Shown here: positions 1-7,885 of the stretch, piece by piece
How the letters are laid out: each line of letters begins with the position of its first letter
Position numbering within the stretch: the first letter of the stretch is position 1
Assembly (NCBI GenBank): GCA_016000085.1
Contig: JAECRT010000023.1
Coordinates: forward strand, 1-45,385
Length of the DNA: 45,385 nucleotides
DNA from: Sphingomonadaceae bacterium
GTDB taxonomy: Bacteria > Pseudomonadota > Alphaproteobacteria > Sphingomonadales > Sphingomonadaceae
Reading direction: 5' to 3'
Notes under the pieces: generated by a model
What the model was told of the DNA's origin: nothing
What the model saw: only the letters and a program-made list of their open reading frames with translations
Databases searched by the model: none
Made by a program: the position numbers and the translations under genes

Positions 1-375
1 GTCCTCGCCGCGTGCGGTCCAGACGCTGTCGCCGACTTTGACCCGGCCTTCGCCGCCGCTGATCGCCTCCACCACCGTCACACTCTGCCCGATCAGGCGG
101 GCGGTGCGGTCGTTGAGGAGGGGGTCGGTGGAGGCTACGGGATTGTCGACATACCAGCGGCGACCGCCCCAGACGGCGGCGATGCTGAGCGCTGCGAACA
201 GCAGCAGTTGCGCGGGCAGGGCGATCGGCAAGGCGAGCGCGACGAGGCCGGTGATGGCCGCCGCGATCGCGATCCAGATGAGGAACACGCCGGGGATCAT
301 CACTTCGGCAATGCCCAGCAGCGCGGCGAAGACCAGCCAGCCCCAATGATCCTGCAACAGGGAAAGCGGGATCAT
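1..375 (-). CDS. NfeD family membrane protein (3' end outside window)
   Basis: The first 125 codons of a gene running leftwards out of the window, starting at the ATG at 373-375. The protein begins MIPLSLLQDHWGWLVFAALL and shows three hydrophobic stretches in the first 70 residues. A polar part follows (RRWYVDNPVASTDP), leading into a small beta-rich domain that starts near 'GQSVTV' and 'GRVKVGD', the typical OB-fold end of NfeD proteins. NfeD proteins are partners of SPFH/stomatin proteins in the membrane, and here the SPFH gene lies 4 bases upstream, so the two almost certainly form one operon. The family role (membrane microdomain or protein quality) is known only in general terms. The C-terminus cannot be seen. 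Confidence 0.85.
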   Translation of the reverse strand, partial: MIPLSLLQDHWGWLVFAALLGIAEVMIPGVFLIWIAIAAAITGLVALALPIALPAQLLLFAALSIAAVWGGRRWYVDNPVASTDPLLNDRTARLIGQSVTVVEAISGGEGRVKVGDSVWTARGED

Positions 376-379
376 GCGA

Positions 380-1351
380 TCACCCCTGGCTCTGGCCGAA
401 GGGGCCGCGACGCGGGGCGGGCGGGGCTGGTGGCGGCGGGGCGTCGCTGCCCAGCGCTTCGCGGGCCAGCGCGCCGATGCCGCCCAGCGTGCCGATCAAC
501 TGGGTCGCTTCGACCGGGAACAGGATGGTCTTGGCATTGGGGCTGGTGGCGAACTGGCTGACGGCTTCGGTATATTTCTGGGCGATGAAATAGTTGAGCG
601 CCTGTGGATTGCCCGCCGAAATGGCGTCGGACACCATCTGGGTCGCCTTGGCTTCGGCCTCGGCCTCGCGCTCGCGGGCTTCGGCGTCGCGGAAGGCGGC
701 TTCGCGGCGGCCTTCGGCTTGCAGGATCTGGCCCTGCTTTTCCCCTTCGGCGCGCAGGATTTCGGCGGCGCGGGCGCCTTCGGCATCCAGAATGTTGGCG
801 CGCTTTTCGCGCTCCGCCTTCATCTGGCGGCCCATGGCGTTGACGATGTCGGCGGGCGGGCGGATGTCCTTCAACTCGACGCGGGTGATCTTGATGCCCC
901 AGGCGTTGGTGGCGTGATCCACGACCGACAGCAGGCGCGCGTTGATCTCGTCGCGCTTGGACAGGGTTTCATCGAGGTCCATCGACCCCATCACGGTGCG
1001 CAGGTTGGTGGTGGCGAGCTGCATGATGGCGACATAGAGTTCGGACACTTCATAGGCCGCCTTGGCCGCGTCGAGCACCTGGAAGAACACCACGCCGTCG
1101 ACCGACACCATGGCGTTATCCTTGGTGATGATCTCCTGCCCCGGAATGTCGACGACCTGCTCCATCATGTTGATCTTGCGGCCCACGGCATAGAAGAAGG
1201 CGGGGTAGAAATTGAGGCCGGGCTTGGCGACTTCGGTGAAGCGGCCGAAGCGTTCTATGGTATATTGATAGCCCTGCCGCACAACCTTCACACTGACGGC
1301 GAGGTAGAAGAGCACGAGGCCCGTGAGCGTGAGCGCGAATGTCGTGAGCAT
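380..1351 (-). CDS. SPFH/Band 7 (paraslipin, QmcA-like) membrane protein
   Basis: A 323-residue stomatin-like protein. An N-terminal membrane helix (about residues 2-22) is followed by the Band 7/SPFH domain (about 25-190), with typical stretches such as GYQYTIERFGRF, KPGLNFYPAF, SVDGVVFFQVLD and TNLRTVMGSMDLDETLS. A long Ala/Glu/Arg-rich coiled coil (about 190-250) and a Pro-rich tail complete it. Such proteins oligomerise on the inner membrane and pair with NfeD proteins, which is the arrangement here. Two ATGs are possible (1354 and 1351). The second was chosen because it lies five bases after a strong GGAGG, while the first is only two bases away. Exact client proteins cannot be inferred. 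Confidence 0.93.
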   Translation of the reverse strand: MLTTFALTLTGLVLFYLAVSVKVVRQGYQYTIERFGRFTEVAKPGLNFYPAFFYAVGRKINMMEQVVDIPGQEIITKDNAMVSVDGVVFFQVLDAAKAAYEVSELYVAIMQLATTNLRTVMGSMDLDETLSKRDEINARLLSVVDHATNAWGIKITRVELKDIRPPADIVNAMGRQMKAEREKRANILDAEGARAAEILRAEGEKQGQILQAEGRREAAFRDAEAREREAEAEAKATQMVSDAISAGNPQALNYFIAQKYTEAVSQFATSPNAKTILFPVEATQLIGTLGGIGALAREALGSDAPPPPAPPAPRRGPFGQSQG

Positions 1352-1434
1352 CATATCCTCCCCGAATAGGGGTTGGACTATGGCGCGTATTCGTTAACGG
1401 GGAAAGTCAAACCGGATCGAGGAGACAATCGCCC

Positions 1435-2250
1435 ATGTTGCTGCGCTACGCCCGCTCGCTGCTGTTCCTGCCCGCGTCCAACGCGCGCGCCATCGCCAAG
1501 GCGCGGACGCTGCCGTGCGACATGGTGATACTGGACCTGGAGGATGCGGTGGCGGACGACGCGAAGGAGGCTGCGCGGGCCGGCGCGGTCGAGGCGTTGG
1601 CGCAGGGCTTTGGCGGGCGGATCGCGGCGGTGCGGATCAATGTGGCGGGCACGCCGTGGCACGGGGTGGAGATGGTGACGATCAAGGCGTCCGCCGCCGA
1701 CTATGTCGTGCTGCCCAAGGTGGAAAGCGCGCGGCAGGTGAAGGACGTGTTCAGCGTGTGCCAGAAGCCGGTGATCGCCATGATCGAGAGCGCGCGCGGC
1801 GTGCTGGCGGCGGTGGAGATCGCCGCGTCGGAGGGCTGTGCGGGGCTGTTCATGGGGAATAACGACCTGCGCAAGGATCTGGGCATACCGGCGGGCGCGG
1901 GGCGCGAGGGGTTGGCGGTTGCGCTGCAATCGGTGGTGCTGGCGGCGCGGGCGGCAGACATTGCGGTGTTCGACGGCGTGTTCAACCGGCTGGACGATCC
2001 AGCGGCGCTGGAGGCGGAATGCGCGGCGGGCCATGCGCTGGGCTTCGACGGCAAGACGCTGATCCATCCGGGGCAGGTGCTGGTGGCCAATGCGATTTAC
2101 GGGCCGAATGCGCAGGCGCTGGCGGACGCGCGGCGGTTGATCGAGGCGGCGACCGGCGGGGCGGAGCGCTTCGACGGGCGGATGATCGAGACGATGCATG
2201 TCGAGGAAGCGCGCGCGCTGGTGGCGCGGGCCGAGGCGGTGGGGCAATGA
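1435..2250 (+). CDS. CitE-like CoA ester lyase (HpcH/HpaI superfamily)
   Basis: A 271-residue protein of the citrate lyase beta / malyl-CoA lyase group. It shows the N-terminal RSLLFLPASN, the acidic metal-site segment DLEDAV (about residues 34-39), an Arg-Ile-Asn strand (RINVAGTPW), LPKVESARQV, the IES metal-ligand segment, and the C-terminal GFDGKTLIHPGQ that is typical of CitE-like proteins. The expected reaction is Mg-dependent cleavage or condensation of a beta-hydroxyacyl-CoA; the substrate is unknown because no citrate lyase alpha or gamma gene lies nearby, which argues against true citrate lyase. The start is set by AGGAGA at 1419-1424. It is transcribed divergently from the SPFH/NfeD pair. 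Confidence 0.85.
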   Translation: MLLRYARSLLFLPASNARAIAKARTLPCDMVILDLEDAVADDAKEAARAGAVEALAQGFGGRIAAVRINVAGTPWHGVEMVTIKASAADYVVLPKVESARQVKDVFSVCQKPVIAMIESARGVLAAVEIAASEGCAGLFMGNNDLRKDLGIPAGAGREGLAVALQSVVLAARAADIAVFDGVFNRLDDPAALEAECAAGHALGFDGKTLIHPGQVLVANAIYGPNAQALADARRLIEAATGGAERFDGRMIETMHVEEARALVARAEAVGQ

Positions 2251-2349
2251 CGCCCGCGTTGGCGGGCGGTTCGTCGCATCGTTAAAAAAATATCAATGCT
2301 TGGTCGTCATGCCGTCCGCTTAAGGGTCTGCCACAAAAGGAACTAGCGG

Positions 2350-2514
2350 ATGGTGCAATTTTTCAGGAAGATGCTGCGCGACAGCAAGGGCGCGACGGCG
2401 ATCGAATATGGGCTGATCGCCGCGCTGATCGCCGTGGCCGCGATTGGCGCGATGACCAGCCTGGGCACGAAACTGGGCAGCACGTTCAACAACGTCAAAG
2501 GCAATATGCGCTGA
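2350..2514 (+). CDS. Flp/Fap-type class IVb pilin
   Basis: A 54-residue protein beginning MVQFFRKMLRDSKG. The residues after the basic leader read G-ATAIEY-GLIAALIAVAAIG, which is the Flp prepilin signature: cleavage after Gly14 by a TadV/PilD-type peptidase, Glu and Tyr at mature positions 5 and 6, and a hydrophobic helix that forms the fibre core. The tail is short (TKLGSTFNNVKG). AAAAGGA lies eight bases before the ATG. Tight-adherence pili need TadZABC, CpaB, RcpA and others, none of which is in this window, so the pilin is either assembled by a machine encoded elsewhere or is a solitary paralogue. The recognition is strong despite the small size. Confidence 0.9.
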   Translation: MVQFFRKMLRDSKGATAIEYGLIAALIAVAAIGAMTSLGTKLGSTFNNVKGNMR

Positions 2515-2532
2515 TTTCATCCGCGGGGGCTG

Positions 2533-3126
2533 TCAGCATTTGGCATATTTCCAGTTGCGGCCCTTGCCCTGGGCAATCCATTCGACGGCCTGCGCAATGC
2601 GTTTATCGCGCGTCGCGTCGGTCTTGGCCTCTATGACCCACTCGCAATAGTCGCGGATCTTGCCCGGCGGAAAGGCAGCCCAGACGGCCGCCGCCGCTGG
2701 ATGGGCGTCGAGCGCGGCGGCCAAGGCGGGATGGACGGGCAGGGCAGGGTTGGGCGCTTTTGGCCCGGCGCGCGGCTTGTCGCCCGCATCGATCAGGGTC
2801 ATGGCCTTGGCAATCAGGGTGGCGATCGCCGCGTCCGTGGGCAGGTCCGCCAGGGTCAGGATCTTGCCGAACTGGCCCATCGCATCGGCGCTGGCATCCT
2901 CCCTGCCGACCTTGTCATGCCAGAAGCCGAAGGCGGCATGGGCCTTGAACGCGGCCATGTTGGCGACATTCTGCCCCTTATACGTGAAAAAGGGCATGCC
3001 CCATTTGACCGCTTCGCCGATCTCCGGTGAGGCGGCATGCATCTGGGCGCGGATATGGGTCAGGATCGGCCGGGCGAAATCGGCCTGTCTGGCGATATAG
3101 GCGTCAATCCTGGGGTCCGTGGGCAT
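2533..3126 (-). CDS. YdeI/OmpD-associated family protein (DUF1801 + OmdA-like)
   Basis: A 197-residue cytoplasmic protein. The first 110 residues match the DUF1801 fold (PRIDAYIARQADFARPILTHI, EAVKWGMPFFTYKG, AAFGFW), and the last 65 match the 'bacteriocin-protection' YdeI/OmdA segment (LDAHPAAAAVWAAFPPGK then DYCEWVIEAKTDATRDKRI, with a basic C-terminus). The biochemical role of the family is not settled. It ends 18 bases from the Flp pilin stop (convergent) and starts four bases from the end of ubiG, so it is probably co-transcribed behind ubiG. Confidence 0.8.
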   Translation of the reverse strand: MPTDPRIDAYIARQADFARPILTHIRAQMHAASPEIGEAVKWGMPFFTYKGQNVANMAAFKAHAAFGFWHDKVGREDASADAMGQFGKILTLADLPTDAAIATLIAKAMTLIDAGDKPRAGPKAPNPALPVHPALAAALDAHPAAAAVWAAFPPGKIRDYCEWVIEAKTDATRDKRIAQAVEWIAQGKGRNWKYAKC

Positions 3127-3129
3127 GGC

Positions 3130-3876
3130 CTATCCCCTGTGGCGGGCAGTCAGCAGATAGTTGATCGCGGTGTTGGCCGACAGGGTGAAGCCCTTGGCCG
3201 GATCGAACGACAGGCCGCTGGAATCGATGACCTCCAGCCCCACCGCGTGCAGCAACGCGGTCAGTTCGTCGGGGGTGATGAACTTGCCCCAGTCATGCGT
3301 CCCCTTGGGAATGCCGCCGACGCTTTCGCCGATGGTAATCATGGCGAGGCGGGACAGCGGCGTGCGGTTGGGGGTGGACAGGATCATCAGCCCATCGGGC
3401 GCGAGCTTGTCGGCCAGCGCCGCCACGAAGGCCGCGGGATCGGCGACATGCTCGATCACTTCCATCGAGGTGACGAGGTCGAAGTCGCGGTCGGCCATTT
3501 GTTCGACTGGAGTCGCGCGATAGTCGATCGACAGCCCCTGCGTCGCGGCATGAGCGCGGGCGGCGGCGATATTTTCCGCCGCTGCGTCGAGGCCGGTCGC
3601 GGCGGCGCCCATGCGCGCCAGCGGCTCGGTCAGCAAGCCCGCGCCACAGCCCACGTCGAGCGCGCGCTTGTCGGCAAGCGGCCGGAAAGATTGCGCTTTT
3701 CCCGGCCAATGCAGGTCGATGGCGGCGCGGATATAGGCGAGGCGCACCGGATTCAGCTTGTGCAGCATCGCGCTCGACCCTTGCGGGTTCCACCAGTCGG
3801 CCGCCATCGTGCCGAAATGCGCGGCCTCTTTCGGGTCGATCGTTGCGCCGTTCGTTGCGCTTGCGTTGCTTGCCAT
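3130..3876 (-). CDS. ubiG: Ubiquinone biosynthesis O-methyltransferase UbiG
   Basis: A 248-residue class I SAM methyltransferase that carries out both O-methylations of ubiquinone synthesis. The N-terminal family signature is clear (TIDPKEAAHFGTMAADWWNP), followed by KLNPVRLAYIR. The SAM-binding glycine loop is ALDVGCGAGLLTEPLARMG, with the ribose-binding GLDAA just after it, and later come SMEVIEHVADP and STPNRTPLSRL. The frame stays open upstream to a TTG at 3939 and an ATG at 3924. The ATG at 3876 was chosen because UbiG proteins normally begin shortly before the TIDP motif. It is divergent from lysC, with an 83-base shared upstream region. Confidence 0.93.
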   Translation of the reverse strand: MASNASATNGATIDPKEAAHFGTMAADWWNPQGSSAMLHKLNPVRLAYIRAAIDLHWPGKAQSFRPLADKRALDVGCGAGLLTEPLARMGAAATGLDAAAENIAAARAHAATQGLSIDYRATPVEQMADRDFDLVTSMEVIEHVADPAAFVAALADKLAPDGLMILSTPNRTPLSRLAMITIGESVGGIPKGTHDWGKFITPDELTALLHAVGLEVIDSSGLSFDPAKGFTLSANTAINYLLTARHRG

Positions 3877-3959
3877 ATCCGTATCCGCTGCTAATAGAAG
3901 CGCCGTTTCGCCCTTCTGGGACATTTTCTTACTCACCAATAGGCAGGTTCGACAAGCAA

Positions 3960-5225
3960 ATGGCGCGCATCGTGATGAAATTCGGCGGCACCTCCATGGC
4001 GGGGATGGAGCGAATTCGCAACGTCGCAGCGCGTGTGAAGCATGTCGTGTCGCAGGGCCATGAAGTCGCCGTTGTCGTTTCCGCCATGGCGGGCGAGACG
4101 GATCGGCTGGTCGGTTTCTGCAAGGAAGCTTCTGCGCTCTACGATCCGGCGGAATATGATGTCGTCGTCGCAGCCGGTGAGCAGATCACCAGCGGGCTGC
4201 TGGCCATGACGCTCAAAGCCATGGACGTGAACGCGCGTAGCTGGCTGGGCTGGCAATTGCCGATCAAGACGATCGAATCCCACGCAAAGGCGCGGGTCAG
4301 CACGATCGAGACGGACGCGCTGCTGGCGGCGTTGGCATCGGGCCAGGTCGCGGTGATCCCCGGTTTTCAGGGCATGATGGCCGATGGCCGCGTATCGACG
4401 CTTGGCCGGGGCGGGTCGGATACGTCCGCCGTCGCGGTGGCCGCCGCGATCAAGGCCGATCGGTGCGACATCTATACCGACGTCGATGGCGTCTATACCA
4501 CCGACCCGCGCATCGTGGCGCGCGCGCGCAAGCTGGAGCTTGTCACCTATGAGGAAATGCTGGAGCTGGCGTCCGTGGGCGCCAAGGTGCTTCAGACCCG
4601 GTCGGTCGGCCTCGCCATGAAGGAAGGCGTGGTCGTGCAGGTCTTGTCGTCCTTCGATGATCCCACCCAGACCGACCTGCCCGGCACGCTGATCGTCAGC
4701 GACGAGGAACTGGAAGCCAAGCGCAAGGAAAACAAGATGGAACGTCAGCTCATCACCGGCATCGCCCATGACAAGAATGAGGCGAAGATCATCGTGACGC
4801 GCGTGCCGGACAAGCCCGGCGCGGTCGCCAACATCTTCACGCCGCTGGCCGACGCGGCGATCAATGTCGACATGATTATCCAGAATGACAGCAAGGACAA
4901 TGAAGAGACGGACGTCACCTTCACTGTCCCGCGCGCCGACCTGGCCCGCAGCGTCGACATATTGGAAGCGAACAAGGACGCCATCGGTTTCCGCCGCATC
5001 ATCACCGATACCGAAGTCGCCAAGATCAGCGTCGTGGGTGTCGGTATGCGCAGCCATGCGGGCGTTGCGGCGACCATGTTCAAGACGCTGGCCGAACGCG
5101 GCATCAACATCGAGGCGATCTCCACCAGCGAGATCAAGGTTTCGGTGCTGATCGACGAGGACGAGACGGAACTCGCGGTGCGCGTGCTGCATACCGCCTA
5201 TGGCCTCGACGCACCGGCGGCTTGA
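3960..5225 (+). CDS. lysC: Aspartate kinase
   Basis: A 421-residue aspartokinase, the first enzyme of the lysine/threonine/methionine/DAP branch. The ATP/aspartate site motif KFGGTS is at residues 7-12, and GRVSTLGRGGSDTSAVAVA and DVDGVYTTDPR mark the rest of the amino-acid-kinase domain (to about 245). Two ACT domains follow (about 265-415; KPGAVANIFTPLADAAINVD and GVAATMFKTLAERGINIEAI), so feedback control by lysine and/or threonine is expected. An in-frame extension to 3843 runs through ubiG's 5' region and does not look like the family, so the ATG at 3960 is used. A terminator follows at 5284-5315. Confidence 0.97.
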   Translation: MARIVMKFGGTSMAGMERIRNVAARVKHVVSQGHEVAVVVSAMAGETDRLVGFCKEASALYDPAEYDVVVAAGEQITSGLLAMTLKAMDVNARSWLGWQLPIKTIESHAKARVSTIETDALLAALASGQVAVIPGFQGMMADGRVSTLGRGGSDTSAVAVAAAIKADRCDIYTDVDGVYTTDPRIVARARKLELVTYEEMLELASVGAKVLQTRSVGLAMKEGVVVQVLSSFDDPTQTDLPGTLIVSDEELEAKRKENKMERQLITGIAHDKNEAKIIVTRVPDKPGAVANIFTPLADAAINVDMIIQNDSKDNEETDVTFTVPRADLARSVDILEANKDAIGFRRIITDTEVAKISVVGVGMRSHAGVAATMFKTLAERGINIEAISTSEIKVSVLIDEDETELAVRVLHTAYGLDAPAA

Positions 5226-5233
5226 TTTTTTCC

Positions 5234-5254
5234 GCCTCTCCGGTCAGGGGAGGC
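5234..5254 (+). other. Stem-loop after lysC
   Basis: GCCTCTCC (5234-5241) and GGGGAGGC (5247-5254) form an 8-bp stem with one G-T pair and a 5-base loop. No T-run follows, so it is more likely a 3'-end stabiliser or part of a double terminator with the hairpin 30 bases downstream. Confidence 0.5.
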
Positions 5255-5283
5255 ACAGAATGTCGGGTGTTCACGCCCGCCCA

Positions 5284-5315
5284 AGCCCTCTCCCCTCGCC
5301 GGGAGGGGCTTTTTG
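5284..5315 (+). terminator. Rho-independent terminator of lysC
   Basis: AGCCCTCTCCC and GGGAGGGGCT pair with a single bulged base around a short CTCGCC loop, and the stem runs directly into TTTTT at 5310-5314. It lies 60 bases after the lysC stop and 17 bases before the next gene, so it separates lysC from the nitronate monooxygenase gene. Confidence 0.75.
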
Positions 5316-5331
5316 GTTTTGAACGGATTGC

Positions 5332-6348
5332 ATGATGACCAACGCCAAGCTCACGTCCCTCATGGCTCGCGGCACCGAATTTCTCGGTAGCCAGAGCGCA
5401 ATTTTGTGCGGGGCGATGAGTTGGGTGTCGGAACGGCATCTGGTGTCGGCGATCTCGAACGCGGGCGGCTTTGGCGTGATTGCCTGTGGCGCGATGACGC
5501 CCGAACTGCTCGACACGGAAATCGCGGCGACGAAGGCGCTGACCGACAAGCCGTTTGGCGTGAACCTCATCACCATGCATCCGCAGCTGTTCGACCTGAT
5601 CGAGGTGTGCGCGAAGCATGACGTCAGCCATGTCGTGCTGGCCGGTGGCCTGCCGCCCAAGGGCAGCATCGAGGCGATCAAGGCAAAAGGCGCAAAGCTG
5701 ATCTGCTTTGCCCCCGCGCTCAGCCTGGCCAAGAAGCTGGTGCGTTCCGGCGTCGACGCGCTGGTGGTCGAGGGCATGGAAGCGGGCGGTCATATCGGGC
5801 CGGTGGCGACCAGCGTGCTGGCGCAGGAAATCCTGCCGGAAATGGCGAGCCAGGTGCCGGTGTTCGTCGCGGGCGGCATTGGCCGGGGCGAGGCGATCGC
5901 CGCCTATCTGGAAATGGGTGCAGCGGGCGTGCAGTTGGGCACCCGCTTTGCCTGTGCGAGCGAAAGCATCGCCCATCCCGCGTTCAAGAAGGCGTTTTTC
6001 CGGGCGTCGGCGCGCGATGCGATTGCCAGCGTGCAGATCGACCCGCGCTTGCCGGTCATCCCGGTGCGGTCGCTCAAAAATGCGGGGATGGAGAATTTCA
6101 CCGCCAAGCAGCGGGACGTCGCCAACCTGCTGGACAGCGGCGCGGTCGACATGATGGAAGCCCAGTTGCAGATCGAGCATTTCTGGGCAGGGGCGCTGCG
6201 CCGTGCGGTGATCGACGGCGATGTCGAGGGCGGATCGCTGATGGCGGGCCAGTCGGTCGGCATGGTGACGAAGGAAGAACCGGTCGCCGACATCATCGCG
6301 CAGTTGATGGAAGAAGCTGCGGCCGCGCTGGAGCGGCGAACCGCCTGA
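5332..6348 (+). CDS. Nitronate monooxygenase / FabK-like FMN enzyme
   Basis: A 338-residue TIM-barrel flavoprotein of the 2-nitropropane dioxygenase family. Visible marks are QSAILCGAMSWVS near the N-terminus, ISNAGGFGVIACG (FMN phosphate region), GVNLITMHP, the EGMEAGGHIGP segment that is diagnostic of the family (about residues 145-156), VFVAGGIGRGEAIAAYLEMGAAGVQLGTRF, and a C-terminal helix pair. Members oxidise alkyl nitronates such as propionate-3-nitronate, or, in the FabK branch, reduce enoyl-ACP. The sequence alone does not decide between them. The two ATGs at 5332/5335 are both possible because no strong ribosome site is seen. Confidence 0.88.
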   Translation: MMTNAKLTSLMARGTEFLGSQSAILCGAMSWVSERHLVSAISNAGGFGVIACGAMTPELLDTEIAATKALTDKPFGVNLITMHPQLFDLIEVCAKHDVSHVVLAGGLPPKGSIEAIKAKGAKLICFAPALSLAKKLVRSGVDALVVEGMEAGGHIGPVATSVLAQEILPEMASQVPVFVAGGIGRGEAIAAYLEMGAAGVQLGTRFACASESIAHPAFKKAFFRASARDAIASVQIDPRLPVIPVRSLKNAGMENFTAKQRDVANLLDSGAVDMMEAQLQIEHFWAGALRRAVIDGDVEGGSLMAGQSVGMVTKEEPVADIIAQLMEEAAAALERRTA

Positions 6349-6433
6349 AAGCACAGGACGAACCGAAATTAACCAACTTTCCCCGGAAGAAAATGCCCGG
6401 CATGAGCGTTGGGATGTTCTTTCGGAGAAGTTG

Positions 6434-7345
6434 ATGCCTGTAGTGCGCCGTTTCGCTGGCCGTCTTTCGCTCGTATCGCTGGCGGCGATCGCGGCCTGTT
6501 CAACGCCACCGCCGCCGCCACCGCCCACGCCGCCGCCCGCCGTGGTCGAAACCATCAGGCCGCGTCCGCCGATGGGGGCGGTCGAGGGGATGAGCATCCC
6601 GGAAGTCGGCGCCAATGGCCAATATCTGACGCCCAATCGCGGCGTTACCTCCAACACGGCGCTGTGGCATGTGCGCATGGCGCTCAACGTCGCGGCGCTC
6701 GCCTGTCATGACAGCGGCGATCTGGCGCGGACGCAATATAATCAGATGCTGCACGTCCATAAATCCGTGCTGGGCGAGGCGAATGCGGCGGTCGATCGCA
6801 ACTATGCCGCCGCTTATGGCGGCACCGGCACGGCCTATCGCGAACGGTTGAACACGGTCGTCTATAACTTCTTCTCGTTGCCGCCGGTGACGAAAAGCTT
6901 TTGCCCGGTGGCGATTGCCGTGGGCGGCCGATTGCTGGCCATGTCGTCCGCCGAGATGCTGGCCAATGCGCCGGTGGCGCTGGCTGAACTGGAAAAGCCG
7001 TTTCAGGACTTCTATGCGGCCTATGCCGATTATCTGCGGCGACTGGCCGAATGGCAGTCGCGCTTTGGCGCGACGGTGACGGTGGTGGTTTCGCCCACGC
7101 CCTTGCCGCCGCCGCCGGTGCCGCCGGGCGAAGCGCCTGCTGCTGCTGGCTATGGGCGGAGCCTGCCGCCGCCGCCCTCCACGATGACGCCGGGTGCCAC
7201 GCCGCCTGCTGCCCTGCCATCTGCCGCCCCGCCGCCTGTCGCTACCCCGCCGCGGGTTGCGCCACCGGCGGTCGTGCCGACCCTGCCGTCAGGCACGCCG
7301 CCGCCGCGGCTGACGGTGCAGCCGCTGCCCGCGTCGCAGGAGTAG
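6434..7345 (+). CDS. Proline-rich lipoprotein, function unknown
   Basis: A 303-residue protein with a lipoprotein signal: basic start, hydrophobic LSLVSLAAIAAC with Cys near residue 22, then a run of prolines. The middle (about residues 50-220) is alpha-helical, with the recognisable text ALWHVRMALNVAALACHDSGD and NFFSLPPVTKSFCP, and includes Cys residues that could form a disulphide. The last 85 residues are almost all Pro, Ala, Thr, Val and Gly, as if spanning the periplasm or peptidoglycan. GGAGAAG lies just before the ATG at 6434. I recognise it only as a sphingomonad-type conserved hypothetical. It ends two bases before the convergent HxlR gene. Confidence 0.75.
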   Translation: MPVVRRFAGRLSLVSLAAIAACSTPPPPPPPTPPPAVVETIRPRPPMGAVEGMSIPEVGANGQYLTPNRGVTSNTALWHVRMALNVAALACHDSGDLARTQYNQMLHVHKSVLGEANAAVDRNYAAAYGGTGTAYRERLNTVVYNFFSLPPVTKSFCPVAIAVGGRLLAMSSAEMLANAPVALAELEKPFQDFYAAYADYLRRLAEWQSRFGATVTVVVSPTPLPPPPVPPGEAPAAAGYGRSLPPPPSTMTPGATPPAALPSAAPPPVATPPRVAPPAVVPTLPSGTPPPRLTVQPLPASQE

Positions 7346-7347
7346 GG

Positions 7348-7782
7348 TCAGGCGCGCGTGTCGAAGCGGTGGCGCGCCTGCTCCACCGTGTCGAGATGCT
7401 TTTCCGCCCAGATCCACACCCCGCAAAAGGCCGCGCTCAGGCTGTTGCCGAGCGGGGTCAGGGCATAGTCGACGTGGGGTGGCACGACCGGATGGACGGT
7501 GCGGGTGGCGAGGCCGTCCCGCTCCATCTGCCGCAGCGTCTGGGTCAGCATCTTCTGGCTGATGCCGTCGACCTGCCGCGCGATCTGCGTGAAGCGCTGG
7601 GTGCCCTTTTCCTCCAGCAGTTCCAGCACCAGCAGCGTCCATTTGTCGGCGATGCGGCCGATCAGGTCATTGACGAGTCGTTCGATGCGCGGGTCGATAT
7701 CGGCGGGCGGTTCGGCCGCCAAATAGGCTTGGGCGGCAAGAATTTCGTCGGTTTCAAAACGGCTTTTCAGCGGATTTTCCAT
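7348..7782 (-). CDS. HxlR-family transcriptional regulator
   Basis: A 144-residue winged-helix protein with the HxlR signature: RIADKWTLLVLELLEEKGTQ, then RFTQIARQVDGISQKMLTQ (recognition helix), LRQMERDGLATRTVHPVVPP (wing) and VDYALTPLGNSL. It has an unusually long N-terminal leader of about 35 residues. It is divergent from the short-chain dehydrogenase gene at 7886, and HxlR proteins often control the gene they face, commonly in response to aldehydes, quinones or redox-active compounds. No ligand can be named here. Confidence 0.9.
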   Translation of the reverse strand: MENPLKSRFETDEILAAQAYLAAEPPADIDPRIERLVNDLIGRIADKWTLLVLELLEEKGTQRFTQIARQVDGISQKMLTQTLRQMERDGLATRTVHPVVPPHVDYALTPLGNSLSAAFCGVWIWAEKHLDTVEQARHRFDTRA

Positions 7783-7803
7783 TTCTTACCTTTGGGTGTG
7801 TAT

Positions 7804-7819
7804 GGCACGTTGCGGTGCC
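7804..7819. promoter_or_regulatory. Short inverted repeat between HxlR and SDR genes
   Basis: GGCAC (7804-7808) and GTGCC (7815-7819) form an imperfect operator-sized palindrome in the 103-base divergent region. It is placed where a repressor from the HxlR gene could act on both promoters. It is short and could be chance. Confidence 0.3.
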
Positions 7820-7885
7820 TTCTTTCCAAAAGAGAGTATAGGCGTAAATGGCGGGTCAGGCCATAGGCACAAAGGAACCGACCCC

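Noticed and set aside
374-1369. Long open frame on the plus strand across the SPFH gene
   Set aside because: It mirrors the SPFH gene in the antisense frame, which stays open in GC-rich DNA. It has no family text and no ribosome site.
7081-7345. Repeat array in the end of the Pro-rich lipoprotein gene
   Set aside because: The GCCGCC-type repetition follows from Pro/Ala codons and is not an independent DNA repeat.
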